Shown: positions 34,117 through 44,124 of the stretch, in pieces
How the letters are laid out: every line of letters starts with the position of its first letter
How positions within the stretch are numbered: the first letter of the stretch is position 1
DNA from: CAYJAZ01 sp964368455
GTDB lineage: Bacteria > Desulfobacterota > Desulfovibrionia > Desulfovibrionales > Desulfovibrionaceae
Assembly: GCA_964368455.1 (NCBI GenBank)
Contig: CAYJAZ010000004.1
Location: forward strand, 1 to 64,000
Direction of reading: 5' to 3'
Length of the DNA: 64,000 nucleotides
Program-made: the position numbers and the translations under genes
The notes under the pieces: generated by a model
The model's input: only the letters and a program-made list of their open reading frames with translations
Databases searched by the model: none
Told to the model about the DNA's origin: nothing

Positions 34117-35064
34117 ATGAAAACAGAAAATCAAATTTTCAACATACTTTGTATGTATAAACCTGATCATGCAGAGGCAAAGAAAACTGCCTTTGATGCT
34201 CTTGATTTCTTTCATTCATTTGGGATACATTGTTTTCTCATGTCTTCGCACGAAAAAAAAGAAGATATAGCCAAGCAAGCGGAGTTGGCAAAAGCAGTTT
34301 TAGTTTTTGGCGGAGATGGCACTATGCTTGCTACTGCAAGAGCATTGCATTCTTCAAATCTTCCACTTTTTGGCTTTAATTTCGGTAGAGTTGGCTTTTT
34401 AATGGAAGGTGTTCCGAAAGATGCTCATTATTGGTTCACTCGTTTTCTTTCGACTTTACATTTTCTTTATCCGCAAGAAACAATTTTCACAGATTTTAAA
34501 CTAAAAAAAGAACAAAGTTCACAAATTCAAGAAAATACTATAAAGCCACTTTTTCTTGAAGAACACAATATTTTAAAATGCGATATAATGAGAGATGGTC
34601 AACTGCACTATACATCTTATGCTATCAATGATGCAGTTGTTTCACGTATGAATATCGCCCGTGCAATTTCTTTAACTATTTCAATAGATACTAACCATTT
34701 AACAACTTTACGTTGTGATGGTTTTATTGTTGCTAGTCCTCTTGGTGCTACAGGCTATGCTCTTTCAGCTCATGGGCCACTTGCATTGCCAGGCCTTGAA
34801 GCAACTATACTCACGCCAATTTGTCCTTTTGCATCTTCTCTGCCACCTTGTGTTGTAGCCTCTTCCTCGACAGTAAATATCTGTGCACCAGATCCTGACG
34901 ATAAAACAATACTCACACTTGACGGGCAAGAAAATGTTTTACTAGAACATGAAGATATTGTGAGCATTACAGCTCACAGTCAAAAAATGAAACTTTTAAT
35001 TTCTGATAAAGCATGGTATTCTAAACGTTTAGTTGAACGTGGCTTTATTAGACACACTTTATAA
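34117..35064 (+). CDS. nadK: NAD kinase
   Basis: A 315-residue enzyme that phosphorylates NAD to NADP. The catalytic GGDGTML lies in VLVFGGDGTMLATARAL. NFGRVGFLME and DGFIVASPLGATGYALSAHGP form the NAD-binding site. A TTG six bases earlier is in frame, but the ATG at 34117 is preferred; no strong ribosome-binding site favours either. It heads a run with a beta-grasp protein and an Ahb protein on the same strand. Confidence 0.94.
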   Translation: MKTENQIFNILCMYKPDHAEAKKTAFDALDFFHSFGIHCFLMSSHEKKEDIAKQAELAKAVLVFGGDGTMLATARALHSSNLPLFGFNFGRVGFLMEGVPKDAHYWFTRFLSTLHFLYPQETIFTDFKLKKEQSSQIQENTIKPLFLEEHNILKCDIMRDGQLHYTSYAINDAVVSRMNIARAISLTISIDTNHLTTLRCDGFIVASPLGATGYALSAHGPLALPGLEATILTPICPFASSLPPCVVASSSTVNICAPDPDDKTILTLDGQENVLLEHEDIVSITAHSQKMKLLISDKAWYSKRLVERGFIRHTL

Positions 35065-35090
35065 AAGACTCTCTCAAAATAAGGTTTATT

Positions 35091-35336
35091 ATGCAAGAAA
35101 ATCAAGAAAATAAAGACTATGTACCAGCAAGTCCTATCTATGTTCATTTACAACCAGAGGAAAAACATTTAGAAATTCCTCGTCATAATGCTCGTACTGT
35201 CAAAAGATTGTTTGACTTTTTAGGAATAAAACTCTGTACTGCCATTGTTGTACGAAATGAAACACTACTCACACCAGATCTTCCTCTCTTTTCTGGCGAT
35301 AAATTATTAGTAAGAAAGATTCAATCCACAGGATAA
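35091..35336 (+). CDS. Small beta-grasp (ThiS/MoaD-like) protein
   Basis: An 81-residue protein. The pattern TVKRLFDFLGI, then AIVVRNETLLTPDLPLFSGDKLLVRKIQ, matches the ubiquitin-like sulfur-carrier fold. It ends in STG rather than the Gly-Gly needed for thiocarboxylate formation, so it may not be a working sulfur carrier. It lies 26 bases after nadK and 12 before the Ahb gene. Confidence 0.7.
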   Translation: MQENQENKDYVPASPIYVHLQPEEKHLEIPRHNARTVKRLFDFLGIKLCTAIVVRNETLLTPDLPLFSGDKLLVRKIQSTG

Positions 35337-35348
35337 TAAGGAAATTTT

Positions 35349-35822
35349 ATGCAATTTACTGAAATACAAGAAAAAATCCTCCACATTGTTCAGTCAAATC
35401 TTCCTGCAAGTCTCACTCCATATGCTGACATAGCAAAGCAAGTAGGCACAAGCGAAGAAGAAGTTATCACTTTTTTACAATCTCTCAAAGATTCAGGTGT
35501 GATACGTAGATTTGGTGCAAGCATAAAACATCAAAAAGTTGGCTATAAATACAATGCAATGGTAGCGTGGATTATTGATGATGCGTTAATAGATACTTGT
35601 GGTGAAATTGCTGCAAAAAGCAACAATATTTCACATTGTTATCATAGACCGACACCTGATAAAAAACAATGGCCTTACACTCTTTTTACTATGATTCATG
35701 GTATGGAAGAAAATGAAATTCAAGAAGTAATAGATGGTCTTATTGCAAGTACAGAACTTAAAGAATACGCTGTCTTAGAAAGTATTGAAGAATTGAAAAA
35801 AATCTCAATGACATATTTCTAG
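35349..35822 (+). CDS. Siroheme decarboxylase subunit (AhbA/AhbB type)
   Basis: A 157-residue Lrp/AsnC-like protein with an N-terminal winged helix (VGTSEEEVITFLQSLKDSGVIRRFGASIKHQKVG). The segment ISHCYHRP...WPYTLFTMIHG is typical of the Ahb/NirDLGH family, which decarboxylates siroheme in the alternative haem pathway of sulfate reducers. Sequence features favour AhbB, but the two subunits are hard to tell apart by eye, and no partner gene is nearby. It ends at a strong terminator. Confidence 0.82.
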   Translation: MQFTEIQEKILHIVQSNLPASLTPYADIAKQVGTSEEEVITFLQSLKDSGVIRRFGASIKHQKVGYKYNAMVAWIIDDALIDTCGEIAAKSNNISHCYHRPTPDKKQWPYTLFTMIHGMEENEIQEVIDGLIASTELKEYAVLESIEELKKISMTYF

Positions 35823-35844
35823 GGTATGTTTCTTTTAGAACTTT

Positions 35845-35880
35845 AAAAGGGTAAAGAATCACTTCTTTACCCTTTTTTTA
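35845..35880. terminator. Bidirectional terminator between convergent genes
   Basis: AAAAGGGTAAAGAA and TTCTTTACCCTTTT (35845-35858 and 35863-35876) form a perfect 14-base stem with a 4-base loop, followed by T. The T run on the plus side overlaps the TAA stop codon of the minus-strand M48 gene. Confidence 0.88.
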
Positions 35881-37305
35881 TGGCTGTGAAGCCATTTCTT
35901 TAAAATAATTCTTTGTTTTAGTGTATTTTTCTAATGCTTTTTCTTCAGCCGGGCTCTTTGCTGCTTCTTTTGCTTGGCTAAACTTTTTATCAGCATCTCT
36001 ATTATCGTATGAGAATAATGAAGCATAAGCTAAATGTAGATAACCTTCAAATCTATTGCCGCTTTTTCCAAATGAATGGCCTAAATATTTATGAACTTCT
36101 GCATCATAAGGATATTGCTTAAGAATTTCTTCGTAATATCTTTGTGCTTCTTTTCTTTTATTTAAAGCATCAAGAACTCGTGCATAATAAAATTTTGTCA
36201 TTAAATCGCTTGAATTTAATTGTACAGATTTTGTCAATTCTTTATAAGCAACATCTATATCGCCAAGTTCGTAATGGAAATAGCCATATTCACGTAAGAA
36301 GAGTGCGTTTTTAGGTTCTTTTGCTAAGGCTGCAAGAAAATGCTTTTCAGCTACATCTTTTTTATTTTCTCTTGCTGCTACAATAGCCTGTCCTAATCGT
36401 ACAAAACCTAATTCTTGATCCATTTTTGAAAGATGATGTTTTGCATTTGCTATTGTATCAATTTGTGAACGCAAGAATGTTTGAACTTGAATAAATTCTC
36501 TATTATCTTGTTTTTTTATTTTAAAATTCTTTGATCCAGCCCTTATTCTTCCTTCATTGATCACAATTCTGTCTGATAAATCAGGGTGAGTTGAAAGATA
36601 TGTTGGGACGCCTTTTGCCCCTAAGGATTGTGCTTGCAATTTTCTAAATGCTGAAACAAAACCATTTGGATCGTAACCAGCATTTATTAGATATTCATAA
36701 CCAACTGTATCGGCTTCGTTTTCATCTTGCCTACTATAATTGAGCATCATAGATTGACCAGCTGCAATACCACCGGTCATTGCACCTGCCGCAGCACTAC
36801 CACCACCTTGCGAGGCCGCCAAAGCAGCGGCTGCGGCTGCTAAAATAGATGTCAGCATTGCAAGTGTTGATTTTTGCTGTCTTTTGGCAATATGCCTTTG
36901 TGTGATATGAGCTATTTCGTGGCCAACAACGCCTGCCAATTCAGATTCTTCTTCCATTGCAAGAAATAAACCCGAATGTACGTATAAAAAACCACCAGCA
37001 GTTGCAAAGGCATTCAAACTTTTATCACGTATAAGATTGACTTCTAATTCAAATGGTTGTGCAATAATGTTTTTAGAAAGTCTTTCTACCATTCTTTCTA
37101 AATAGCCTAGAGGATAGGGATCAAAAATCAAGGGAGCTCTAGTTTTCATCATGAGATCAACTTTTTCACCCAATTCTCTTTCTTCTTTAACACTCATAGC
37201 TTCAAAAATGGAAGAAGCATGTGCACTAAATCCAAAGAATATTTGTGTTGAAATCAATAAGCTTATAGAAAATAGCTTTATGTATTTCTTCATTTTTATA
37301 ATCAT
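35878..37305 (-). CDS. Periplasmic M48 metalloprotease with TPR repeats (BepA-like)
   Basis: A 475-residue secreted zinc protease. Residues 1-30 form a signal peptide (MKKYIKLFSISLLIS, then SAHAS). The catalytic HEIAH is at 129-133 and the third ligand Glu lies in NEADTVGYEYL. A Gly/Ala-rich loop (AAAAAALAASQGGGSAAAGA) sits between them, and TPR repeats fill about 290-460. This architecture matches BepA, which monitors outer-membrane protein assembly. The start at 37305 is supported by a GAGG site. It lies 40 bases downstream of mrdA. Confidence 0.9.
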   Translation of the reverse strand: MIIKMKKYIKLFSISLLISTQIFFGFSAHASSIFEAMSVKEERELGEKVDLMMKTRAPLIFDPYPLGYLERMVERLSKNIIAQPFELEVNLIRDKSLNAFATAGGFLYVHSGLFLAMEEESELAGVVGHEIAHITQRHIAKRQQKSTLAMLTSILAAAAAALAASQGGGSAAAGAMTGGIAAGQSMMLNYSRQDENEADTVGYEYLINAGYDPNGFVSAFRKLQAQSLGAKGVPTYLSTHPDLSDRIVINEGRIRAGSKNFKIKKQDNREFIQVQTFLRSQIDTIANAKHHLSKMDQELGFVRLGQAIVAARENKKDVAEKHFLAALAKEPKNALFLREYGYFHYELGDIDVAYKELTKSVQLNSSDLMTKFYYARVLDALNKRKEAQRYYEEILKQYPYDAEVHKYLGHSFGKSGNRFEGYLHLAYASLFSYDNRDADKKFSQAKEAAKSPAEEKALEKYTKTKNYFKEMASQP

Positions 37306-37345
37306 ACAAAAGCCTCGTTTTATTTAAAAAGTTTATAATATTATA

Positions 37346-39157
37346 TTATTTCTTTTCAGCCAATATTTGTTCGATTTCTTCTTTATATAAATAATTTATC
37401 ACATCTCGAACAACAGGCCCAGCAGCACTTGATCCGCCACCAGCATGTTCGAGCATTGTAACAACAACATAGTCTTTGCCTTTGTATTCTGCAAATGAAG
37501 CTATCCAGGCATGATCACGTTCAAAATATTCCATTTCATGCGTTTTTAATCTTCTTTCGCCTATCATACGAAGTTTCACAACTTGTGCTGTTCCAGTTTT
37601 ACCACCAATATTAATACCTGGATTTATTGATTTAATTACTTTTGCTGTTCCACTATTTGCTGTTGCAACCATGTATTTTTTTATTAAATCTCTATTTCTC
37701 TTGCTTGTTGGTGTTTCAAGAGAAACTTCAGCTTTTTCAGAAAGCAAGATTTGTGGCTTTAGCACCTTTCCACCATTGAGAATAGAAGCAATATATGATG
37801 CTATTTGCACAGGAGTTACTAAAGTTTGTCCTTGCCCAATTGAAACGTTTGCTGTTTCGCCATTTTGCCAAGGTTCGTTATATCTTTTCATCTTCCATTC
37901 ACGAGTTGGAACAAGTCCGCCCTTTTCGTTCGGAATATCTATTCCAGTAGGTTCGCCAAAACCAACAGCCTTTGAAAATTCTGCAATTTTGTCTATGCCA
38001 ATGTCTAAACTTTTTTCGTAAAAATAAATATCACAAGATTGTTTTATAGCTGTTTCCATATCAACATAACCATGGCCGCCTTTTTTCCAACATTGAAATT
38101 CTCTATTTCCAATTTTCTTTGAACCACTGCAATACACAGATGAATGCTCACTTATGCCTTCTTCTAAAAAGAGAGCGGCCATAACTAATTTCCATATAGA
38201 TGCTGGAGGATACATACTTTGTATTGTTCTATTTTGTAAAGGGAATCTTAAATCTGTGCTTATTTCGTTCCATTTTTCATGGCTAAGCCCACGCACAAAA
38301 AGATTATTATCATAACTTGGCAATGTCACTAATGCGAGCAAATGGCCTGTATGTGGATCCATCACTACAACAGAACCAGCATAATCGCCCATGATTTCGA
38401 TAATTTTATTCTGCAAATCCGCATCTAGTGAAAGTACAACATTTGTGCCAGCAATGGGCTCTGTTTCCATGTTTCTATCTATGATTTTACCAAAAACGTC
38501 ACGTTGATCTCTGTATAAGCCTTTAGCACCACGAAGAGTTTGTTCAAATTCTATTTCAAGTCCTTGCCTACCAACAATGTCGCCTAAGGCTAATTCTTCG
38601 TCATTTTCCATATCTTCTGTAGTTGCTTCAGCTACATAACCCAAGATATGAGCAAATGATGAGCCATATGGATATTCACGACGAAGATTTGTATGCGTGC
38701 TCACACCAGGCATAAACATAATATTACTTTCAATTTTCACTACTTGTTCGTATGTGAGGCCGTCCAAGACTGGAACAGGTGCGTAATAAGAAAGTTTTCT
38801 TTTGGCTTTATTAAAATTGTCTTTCAATTCTTTAACATCTAAGCCAAGTAAGCTTGCAATAGAATATAAACTATAGTCTGCATCTGGTGCATATTCTCTG
38901 TTTACAGAAACAGAAAAAGTTATATCATTTCTAGCTAATTTGTTGAAATTTTTATCAAAAATAATACCTCGAGCAGCTCTAATTTCTTCTGTATGTATTT
39001 TATTTGCTTCTGAGAGTTCGCTGTATTTTTGACCTTGTAATACTTGTAAATACCAAAAACGTGAACAAAGCACTAAAAAGAGTAGAAGTATTAATATTTG
39101 TAATAAAAATAATCCTAAACGAGGTGGTTGGTAGGTATATTGGCTTTCGATTTTCAT
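37346..39157 (-). CDS. mrdA: Penicillin-binding protein 2
   Basis: A 603-residue transpeptidase of the elongasome. One N-terminal membrane helix (about 13-34) anchors a dimerisation domain. The catalytic SIWK (Ser320, Lys323), the SCD motif (384-386) and KTGTAQ follow in the expected order. It is encoded directly after mreD, so cell-wall elongation genes are grouped as mreB-mreC-mreD-mrdA. The usual partner rodA is not in the window. Confidence 0.95.
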   Translation of the reverse strand: MKIESQYTYQPPRLGLFLLQILILLLFLVLCSRFWYLQVLQGQKYSELSEANKIHTEEIRAARGIIFDKNFNKLARNDITFSVSVNREYAPDADYSLYSIASLLGLDVKELKDNFNKAKRKLSYYAPVPVLDGLTYEQVVKIESNIMFMPGVSTHTNLRREYPYGSSFAHILGYVAEATTEDMENDEELALGDIVGRQGLEIEFEQTLRGAKGLYRDQRDVFGKIIDRNMETEPIAGTNVVLSLDADLQNKIIEIMGDYAGSVVVMDPHTGHLLALVTLPSYDNNLFVRGLSHEKWNEISTDLRFPLQNRTIQSMYPPASIWKLVMAALFLEEGISEHSSVYCSGSKKIGNREFQCWKKGGHGYVDMETAIKQSCDIYFYEKSLDIGIDKIAEFSKAVGFGEPTGIDIPNEKGGLVPTREWKMKRYNEPWQNGETANVSIGQGQTLVTPVQIASYIASILNGGKVLKPQILLSEKAEVSLETPTSKRNRDLIKKYMVATANSGTAKVIKSINPGINIGGKTGTAQVVKLRMIGERRLKTHEMEYFERDHAWIASFAEYKGKDYVVVTMLEHAGGGSSAAGPVVRDVINYLYKEEIEQILAEKK

Positions 39158-39171
39158 AATTTATCTATGTA

Positions 39172-39648
39172 TTAAATATTTGTAAAACTTGATTCAAAAG
39201 CCTTTGGCCTTGTGAGAGAAACAAGTTTCCATGTTATTGCAATTATTAATGCTTGAATTATTCTCATTTCTACAAAATGATCTGGCCTATGCACAACTAT
39301 GCCTTCTAAATTTTGCATAAGATAGAAAATTCCGATCTGAGAAAATGATAATACGATGGAAAATGTAAGTATGAAGAAAAATGTTCTTGTTTGAAAAAGC
39401 CACTTTGCTATGAATGTAAGAATAATTGCAACCACATACCAAAGCAAAACTGAACCAAAAGCAAAGGTAGAAATACTTTCTTGAATAAGTAGCAAAACAG
39501 GTGTAACAGCAGCAATTTGCATAAGATTTTCTTCTTGCAAGAGCAAGATAAAGCCTACTATTAGAAAATCAAAGCCTGTAAACAAATTTTGAGCTGTCAA
39601 TGAACCTAAGATAAAGCACACCCACCAAATAAAGTTTACTACTCTCAT
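39172..39648 (-). CDS. mreD: Rod shape-determining protein MreD
   Basis: A 158-residue inner-membrane protein with about five hydrophobic helices and low sequence conservation. The call rests on size, topology and its place between mreC (one base apart) and mrdA (14 bases). It links MreC to the wall-synthesis complex. Confidence 0.85.
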   Translation of the reverse strand: MRVVNFIWWVCFILGSLTAQNLFTGFDFLIVGFILLLQEENLMQIAAVTPVLLLIQESISTFAFGSVLLWYVVAIILTFIAKWLFQTRTFFFILTFSIVLSFSQIGIFYLMQNLEGIVVHRPDHFVEMRIIQALIIAITWKLVSLTRPKAFESSFTNI

Positions 39649-39649
39649 A

Positions 39650-40612
39650 TTAAACTTTCTCCGCTCTCGCTTTTAGTTCTTCATGCTTTTCAATTTTTAA
39701 ACTCAAATTCTTCTTTTCTTTTTCTTGATTGAGCAATTCTTCTTCAGCTTTTTTTGCCTTTCTTTCTATTTCTGCCTGTATCGCTTTCATACGAAGACTC
39801 GATTCAAGAGGAGGTTGAAGCAGAATTAAATCTTCAAGACTAGAAAAATCTGCAAGAGCTTGTGCAAAATAAATGTGTAATGATGCTGCTGTGAGCGGCC
39901 TTTCATCCACAACAACAGCTAAAGGAATACCTTTAGGGAATAAAGTATCTAATCCCGAGGTATAGAGTTTTTCACCAGGAACTAAGGAAACGTCTTGATC
40001 AATAAAGTGAACTTCTAGTGGATTTCCGCTACCCGCTCCAACTAATATACCATGCAGACGTGTTTTTTCTGAAATGACAGCAATTCTACTTTCAGGATCA
40101 TTAATAAGCAAGGCCATACTTTTTGATGGGCCTGCTTGAAAAACAGAACCAACAATGTATCTATCTGTCATCAATGGTCTTCCAACACTTGCACCAGAAA
40201 GATAGCCTTTATCAAGAATAATAGTTTCTAAAGTAGAAAAAGCACCTAATTTTCCAGCAAGCACCTTTGTCACAGACTTTGTCCACTCTTCAGGCACAAC
40301 TACTGAAAAATATCTTTTTAATCGTTTTAATTCTTCTATATCTTCATTGAATTTATCGTTTTTATGTTCTAATTCAGCAATTTTTTCTTTAAGTTCAATG
40401 TTTTCTTTACGAACTTGCGTAAGATCGATATAGTTTAACCAAACAGCATTCACAGCGTCAGCAAAAGATTCCGCAGAACCTAAAAAGAATCCTGTGATTT
40501 CTAAACCTGTGTGTGCAGCAACTTTATCTAAAGATGAAGTTCTGTTATTCCAAGTATATAATGCTATAAAAGCAAAGAAGAATGAAATAATAGAAAGAAA
40601 TATTCGCTTCAT
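39650..40612 (-). CDS. mreC: Rod shape-determining protein MreC
   Basis: A 320-residue periplasmic scaffold with one N-terminal membrane helix and a coiled coil (about 60-105). A beta-rich core contains LINDPESRIAVISEKTRLHGILVG and GNPLEVHFIDQD. An unusually long charged C-terminal helix (about 270-320, Lys/Glu-rich) extends past the core. It is the second gene of the mre cluster, 98 bases after mreB. Confidence 0.92.
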   Translation of the reverse strand: MKRIFLSIISFFFAFIALYTWNNRTSSLDKVAAHTGLEITGFFLGSAESFADAVNAVWLNYIDLTQVRKENIELKEKIAELEHKNDKFNEDIEELKRLKRYFSVVVPEEWTKSVTKVLAGKLGAFSTLETIILDKGYLSGASVGRPLMTDRYIVGSVFQAGPSKSMALLINDPESRIAVISEKTRLHGILVGAGSGNPLEVHFIDQDVSLVPGEKLYTSGLDTLFPKGIPLAVVVDERPLTAASLHIYFAQALADFSSLEDLILLQPPLESSLRMKAIQAEIERKAKKAEEELLNQEKEKKNLSLKIEKHEELKARAEKV

Positions 40613-40710
40613 ATAAATACGTATAAAGCTGATATAGCTTATGCTCTAGGCTAAACTACACCAGCTTTCAGTTTAAAATGATCACACTTTCAAAGTGTAG
40701 TAAAGGCTTA

Positions 40711-41751
40711 TTAGATAACGCAAACTTCGCCAAGAACATCAATATTGTCTAAAGCAAGTCCTGTTCCAAGCACAACTGCTGATAATGGATCATCAACAAC
40801 AGTAATAGGAAGTCCTGTTTCTTCTCTCAATAATTGATCTAAACCTTTGAGTAAAGCACCGCCGCCTGTAAGAACAATACCTCTGTCAACAATGTCAGCA
40901 GCAAGTTCTGGTGGTGTGCTTTCAAGAGCAGAACGAACTGCTTGCACAATACCGTCTACTTGTTCAGAAATAGCTTTACGGATTTCTTCTGAAGTAATGG
41001 CAACGCTTTTTGGAATACCTGAAGCAATGTCTCTGCCTTTTACTTCTATTTGTTCTTCATGCTCTAATGGGAAAGCAGAAGCAATTTTAATTTTAATGTC
41101 TTCAGCTGTGGACTCACCTATGAACATGCTATACTTACGCTTTACATGCACCATAATGCTTTCGTCCATTTTGTCTCCGCCAACACGAACTGAGTGAGCA
41201 TAAACAACACCTGAAAGTGAAATAACAGCAACTTCTGTTGTTCCTCCGCCGATGTCAACTACCATGTTTGATGTAGGCTCTTGAATAGGAAGATTTGCAC
41301 CAATTGCAGCTGCCATTGGTTCTTCGATCAAGTAAACTTCTCTAGCACCAGCACTTTCAGCAGATTCTTTCACAGCACGTTTTTCAACTTGTGTAATACC
41401 AGTTGGAACACAAATCATAATACGTGGACGAACTAAACGACGTGAATTGTGAGCCTTTGAAATAAAGTGTCTAAGCATAGCTTCTGTAACTTCAAAGTCG
41501 GCAATAACCCCGTCTTTCATTGGGCGGATAGCATCGATATTACCTGGAGTTTTACCAAGCATTTTCTTTGCATCAAGTCCAACTGCAAGCACATGCTTTA
41601 CGCCGCGTCCGTCTGTTTTTACTGCAACAACAGATGGTTCACGTAAAACAATGCCCTTACCTTTCATATATACACATATATTTGCTGTGCCTAAATCTAT
41701 TGCTAAATCGCTAGAAAAAAGGCCTAAAAATTTATCTATTAGTTTTCCCAT
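40711..41751 (-). CDS. mreB: Rod shape-determining protein MreB
   Basis: A 346-residue actin homologue that directs lateral wall growth. The phosphate-binding loops DLGTANICVY and DIGGGTTEVAVISL and the adenosine motif TGGGALLKGLD are intact. It is the first gene of the mreB-mreC-mreD-mrdA cluster. A small A/T hairpin (ATTGG...CCAAT, about 41774-41801) lies upstream. Confidence 0.97.
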   Translation of the reverse strand: MGKLIDKFLGLFSSDLAIDLGTANICVYMKGKGIVLREPSVVAVKTDGRGVKHVLAVGLDAKKMLGKTPGNIDAIRPMKDGVIADFEVTEAMLRHFISKAHNSRRLVRPRIMICVPTGITQVEKRAVKESAESAGAREVYLIEEPMAAAIGANLPIQEPTSNMVVDIGGGTTEVAVISLSGVVYAHSVRVGGDKMDESIMVHVKRKYSMFIGESTAEDIKIKIASAFPLEHEEQIEVKGRDIASGIPKSVAITSEEIRKAISEQVDGIVQAVRSALESTPPELAADIVDRGIVLTGGGALLKGLDQLLREETGLPITVVDDPLSAVVLGTGLALDNIDVLGEVCVI

Positions 41752-41843
41752 ATTTTTCTCTCAGTTTTTTTAATTGGCTTATTATTATCAATAATCCAAT
41801 GTTAAGTCAACTCTTCTTAAAGCCCAATTAAGTTTTTTTAAGG

Positions 41844-43016
41844 CTATAACCTCCTCTTAAAGTCCTCATAATTAAAGTTTTTATCGACGATAACTTCATC
41901 TTTATCAAGGCGTCCAATACTTGGTAAAGCTAAACCATTGAAAGTATTAGTTTTCACCATTGAATAGATAGCCATGTCTTTAAAGACTATTTTATCGCCT
42001 ATTTGTATTGCCTCATCAAATGTATACACACCAATATTATCCCCTGCCAGACAAGATTTTCCTGCAAGTCTATAAGTATTTTCTTCAATTGGCATAAGAT
42101 CTAAATGCACCTTTGCATTAAAAACATTTGGTGTGTAAGGAACTTCTAAAACATCTGGCATATGACAAGCAGCAGAACAATCAAGTATGGCTGTTTTAAT
42201 ATCCGCATGCACAATATCCAAAACTGTAGCCACTAAATAACCGGCATTCAAAGCTATTGCTTCGCCTGGCTCTAAGAATATTTCAAGATTGTATTTTTCT
42301 TTTACAGAATTTATGCAAGAACAAAGAAGTTCTATGTCATAGTCGCTACGTGTTATATGGTGGCCACCACCAAAATTCAACCATTTCATCTGGTGTAAAT
42401 ATTCGCCAAAACTTGCTTCAACAGCTTTAAGTGTTCTTTCAAGTGCGTCTGAATTCTGCTCACATAAAGTATGAAAATGTAAGCCACTTACATGCTCTAA
42501 AAGCTCAGATTTAAAATCACTTTTTCTAATGCCTAAACGAGACATTTCCGAACATGGATCGTAGAGAAAATGTGCTCCCTCTGAATGTTCAGGATTAATT
42601 CTTAAACCAATTTCTATATTTTTATTATTTTTTGCATTGTATTCTAAGACAGATGGAAGAAATTTCTCTAATTGATAGAAAGAATTGAAGACAATATGAT
42701 CGCAACAGAGCAATAAATCGTCGATATCTTCTTGTGAATAGGCGGCTGCAAATGCATGCACTTGCCCTTGAAATTCTTCTTTAGCAAGCCTTGCTTCGTG
42801 CGGCGAGGATGCACAACAACCATAAAGAGCACCATTAAAAGTTTTTGAAATTTCAGAAAAAGTAGAATATTGAGCAAAAGCTTTGAGAGCCAAGAGAATC
42901 TTTGCATTTGTCTGCTTTTGCACAGAATCTAAAATGGCTATATTCTGACGTAATTTTTCTAAATCAGTAATAAAGATTGGTGTGTTCACTTTTTCAAATG
43001 CTTTAGAATAACTCAT
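41844..43016 (-). CDS. nspC: Carboxynorspermidine decarboxylase
   Basis: A 390-residue PLP enzyme of the alanine-racemase/DABA-decarboxylase fold that makes norspermidine or spermidine from the carboxylated precursor. The PLP lysine lies in ILLALKAFAQY (about residue 47), with HFHTLCEQNSDAL and LEPGEAIALNAGY further on, which are signatures of this family. The carboxynorspermidine synthase gene is not within the window. It stands alone on the minus strand. Confidence 0.9.
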   Translation of the reverse strand: MSYSKAFEKVNTPIFITDLEKLRQNIAILDSVQKQTNAKILLALKAFAQYSTFSEISKTFNGALYGCCASSPHEARLAKEEFQGQVHAFAAAYSQEDIDDLLLCCDHIVFNSFYQLEKFLPSVLEYNAKNNKNIEIGLRINPEHSEGAHFLYDPCSEMSRLGIRKSDFKSELLEHVSGLHFHTLCEQNSDALERTLKAVEASFGEYLHQMKWLNFGGGHHITRSDYDIELLCSCINSVKEKYNLEIFLEPGEAIALNAGYLVATVLDIVHADIKTAILDCSAACHMPDVLEVPYTPNVFNAKVHLDLMPIEENTYRLAGKSCLAGDNIGVYTFDEAIQIGDKIVFKDMAIYSMVKTNTFNGLALPSIGRLDKDEVIVDKNFNYEDFKRRL

Positions 43017-43323
43017 AGCCCTACTCCTAGCTTATTCTCATTTGTTTTTGCATAGTTAGCAACAAAACTTCACTTGAAACATAGATTTTGCTGCATTGCA
43101 TAGCCTAGTCTCACTACGCTCACTCTTTTCGAAAATTTCATCTGAAATTCTAAGTGGGTAGAGTGTGAATTTAAAAAACATCCCCTACTCCGTCTTTAAG
43201 ATAGAAATTAGCATGTATAAATTGAATAATCAAGCGTTTGCATATGCTTATTTTATTTTTCTTTAATTTATTATACTGAATTCCTTTATTTTAAAATCAA
43301 GAATACGCACTGACATTAAAGAA
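43017..43323. other. Intergenic region upstream of nspC
   Basis: No gene is visible. It holds a cluster of small palindromes, TTTTCGAAAA (43126-43135) and AATTTCA/TGAAATT (43134-43149), next to TCACTACGCTCACTC. This looks like another degenerate dispersed repeat, but no second copy was identified in the window. Confidence 0.4.
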
Positions 43324-43349
43324 AAAAACCTCCAAAAAAGGAGGTTTTT
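43324..43349 (-). terminator. Intrinsic terminator
   Basis: AAAAACCTCC/GGAGGTTTTT is a perfect stem with a six-A loop and A/T runs on both sides. It lies downstream of the minus-strand gene at 43475 and could work in both directions. Confidence 0.85.
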
Positions 43350-43474
43350 ATAAAAATCAATGGAATTTATTAATAAATTAAGCTATCTACGCTTCTAGGA
43401 CACCATAAGGCCTAAAGGGTCAACAAAGACAAGCAAATTTTGCAATCTGCTTTCATCAAAAAACTTTGAAAAAA

Positions 43475-43861
43475 TTAGCAATTAGCTGCTTTTAATAATT
43501 CTTCAATATCTTCTAATGCTGTGTCTGAACTTGCTCCAGCTTGAGCAAGTAAGTCTTTAGCAAAAAGCATGAAAAGTTCGTGTGGAACTTCTAATTGCTG
43601 TTTTGCATCAGACATATGTAAAACAGAAGATTGCACAGCGAGTGAATAGGCTCTTGAAGAACGGTTTGAACCATCGCCTTCAAGAATTGCATACACTTGT
43701 GTACCTTTGTCTGTTTCGTAAATGCGTTGACGAGTAATACTTTGATTTGCTTCGTCAAACCAAGAGGTTTCAGCTATCATTGAGCCGAAAAACTCCATAG
43801 ATTTACCATTGTCTAACTTCAAAGAAATTTTTTCTAATGCGAAGTCTTTTGTATCTGACAT
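43475..43861 (-). CDS. Hypothetical protein
   Basis: A 128-residue soluble acidic protein beginning MSDTKDFALEKISLKLDNGKSMEFFG. I do not recognise a family. The first 90 residues look beta-rich (repeated short strands such as RIYETDKGTQVYAILEGDG) and the end is helical. AGGGG lies upstream of the ATG. It is monocistronic with its own terminator. Confidence 0.65.
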   Translation of the reverse strand: MSDTKDFALEKISLKLDNGKSMEFFGSMIAETSWFDEANQSITRQRIYETDKGTQVYAILEGDGSNRSSRAYSLAVQSSVLHMSDAKQQLEVPHELFMLFAKDLLAQAGASSDTALEDIEELLKAANC

Positions 43862-44124
43862 AATTTTCCCCTAAGAGTAAATAAGGTCTTAAAAAGTTTA
43901 ATAAATTCAATTTAACGTCTAAATATAGGTTAAATATATAAATATTTAGGCTAGTTGTCAACATATATTTTTAAGAAAAAGTTTAATGTTTTTAAAGAGT
44001 TAAATTCATTAATGTTTTTTCCTCAAAAGTTAAAGTTATAATTCCTCTTTTTTAAGAAGAAGTTAATAAACAATTTCAAAGAGATAGTCTAGACTTTTTT
44101 TAGAAAACTTGACAACTTTTACTC

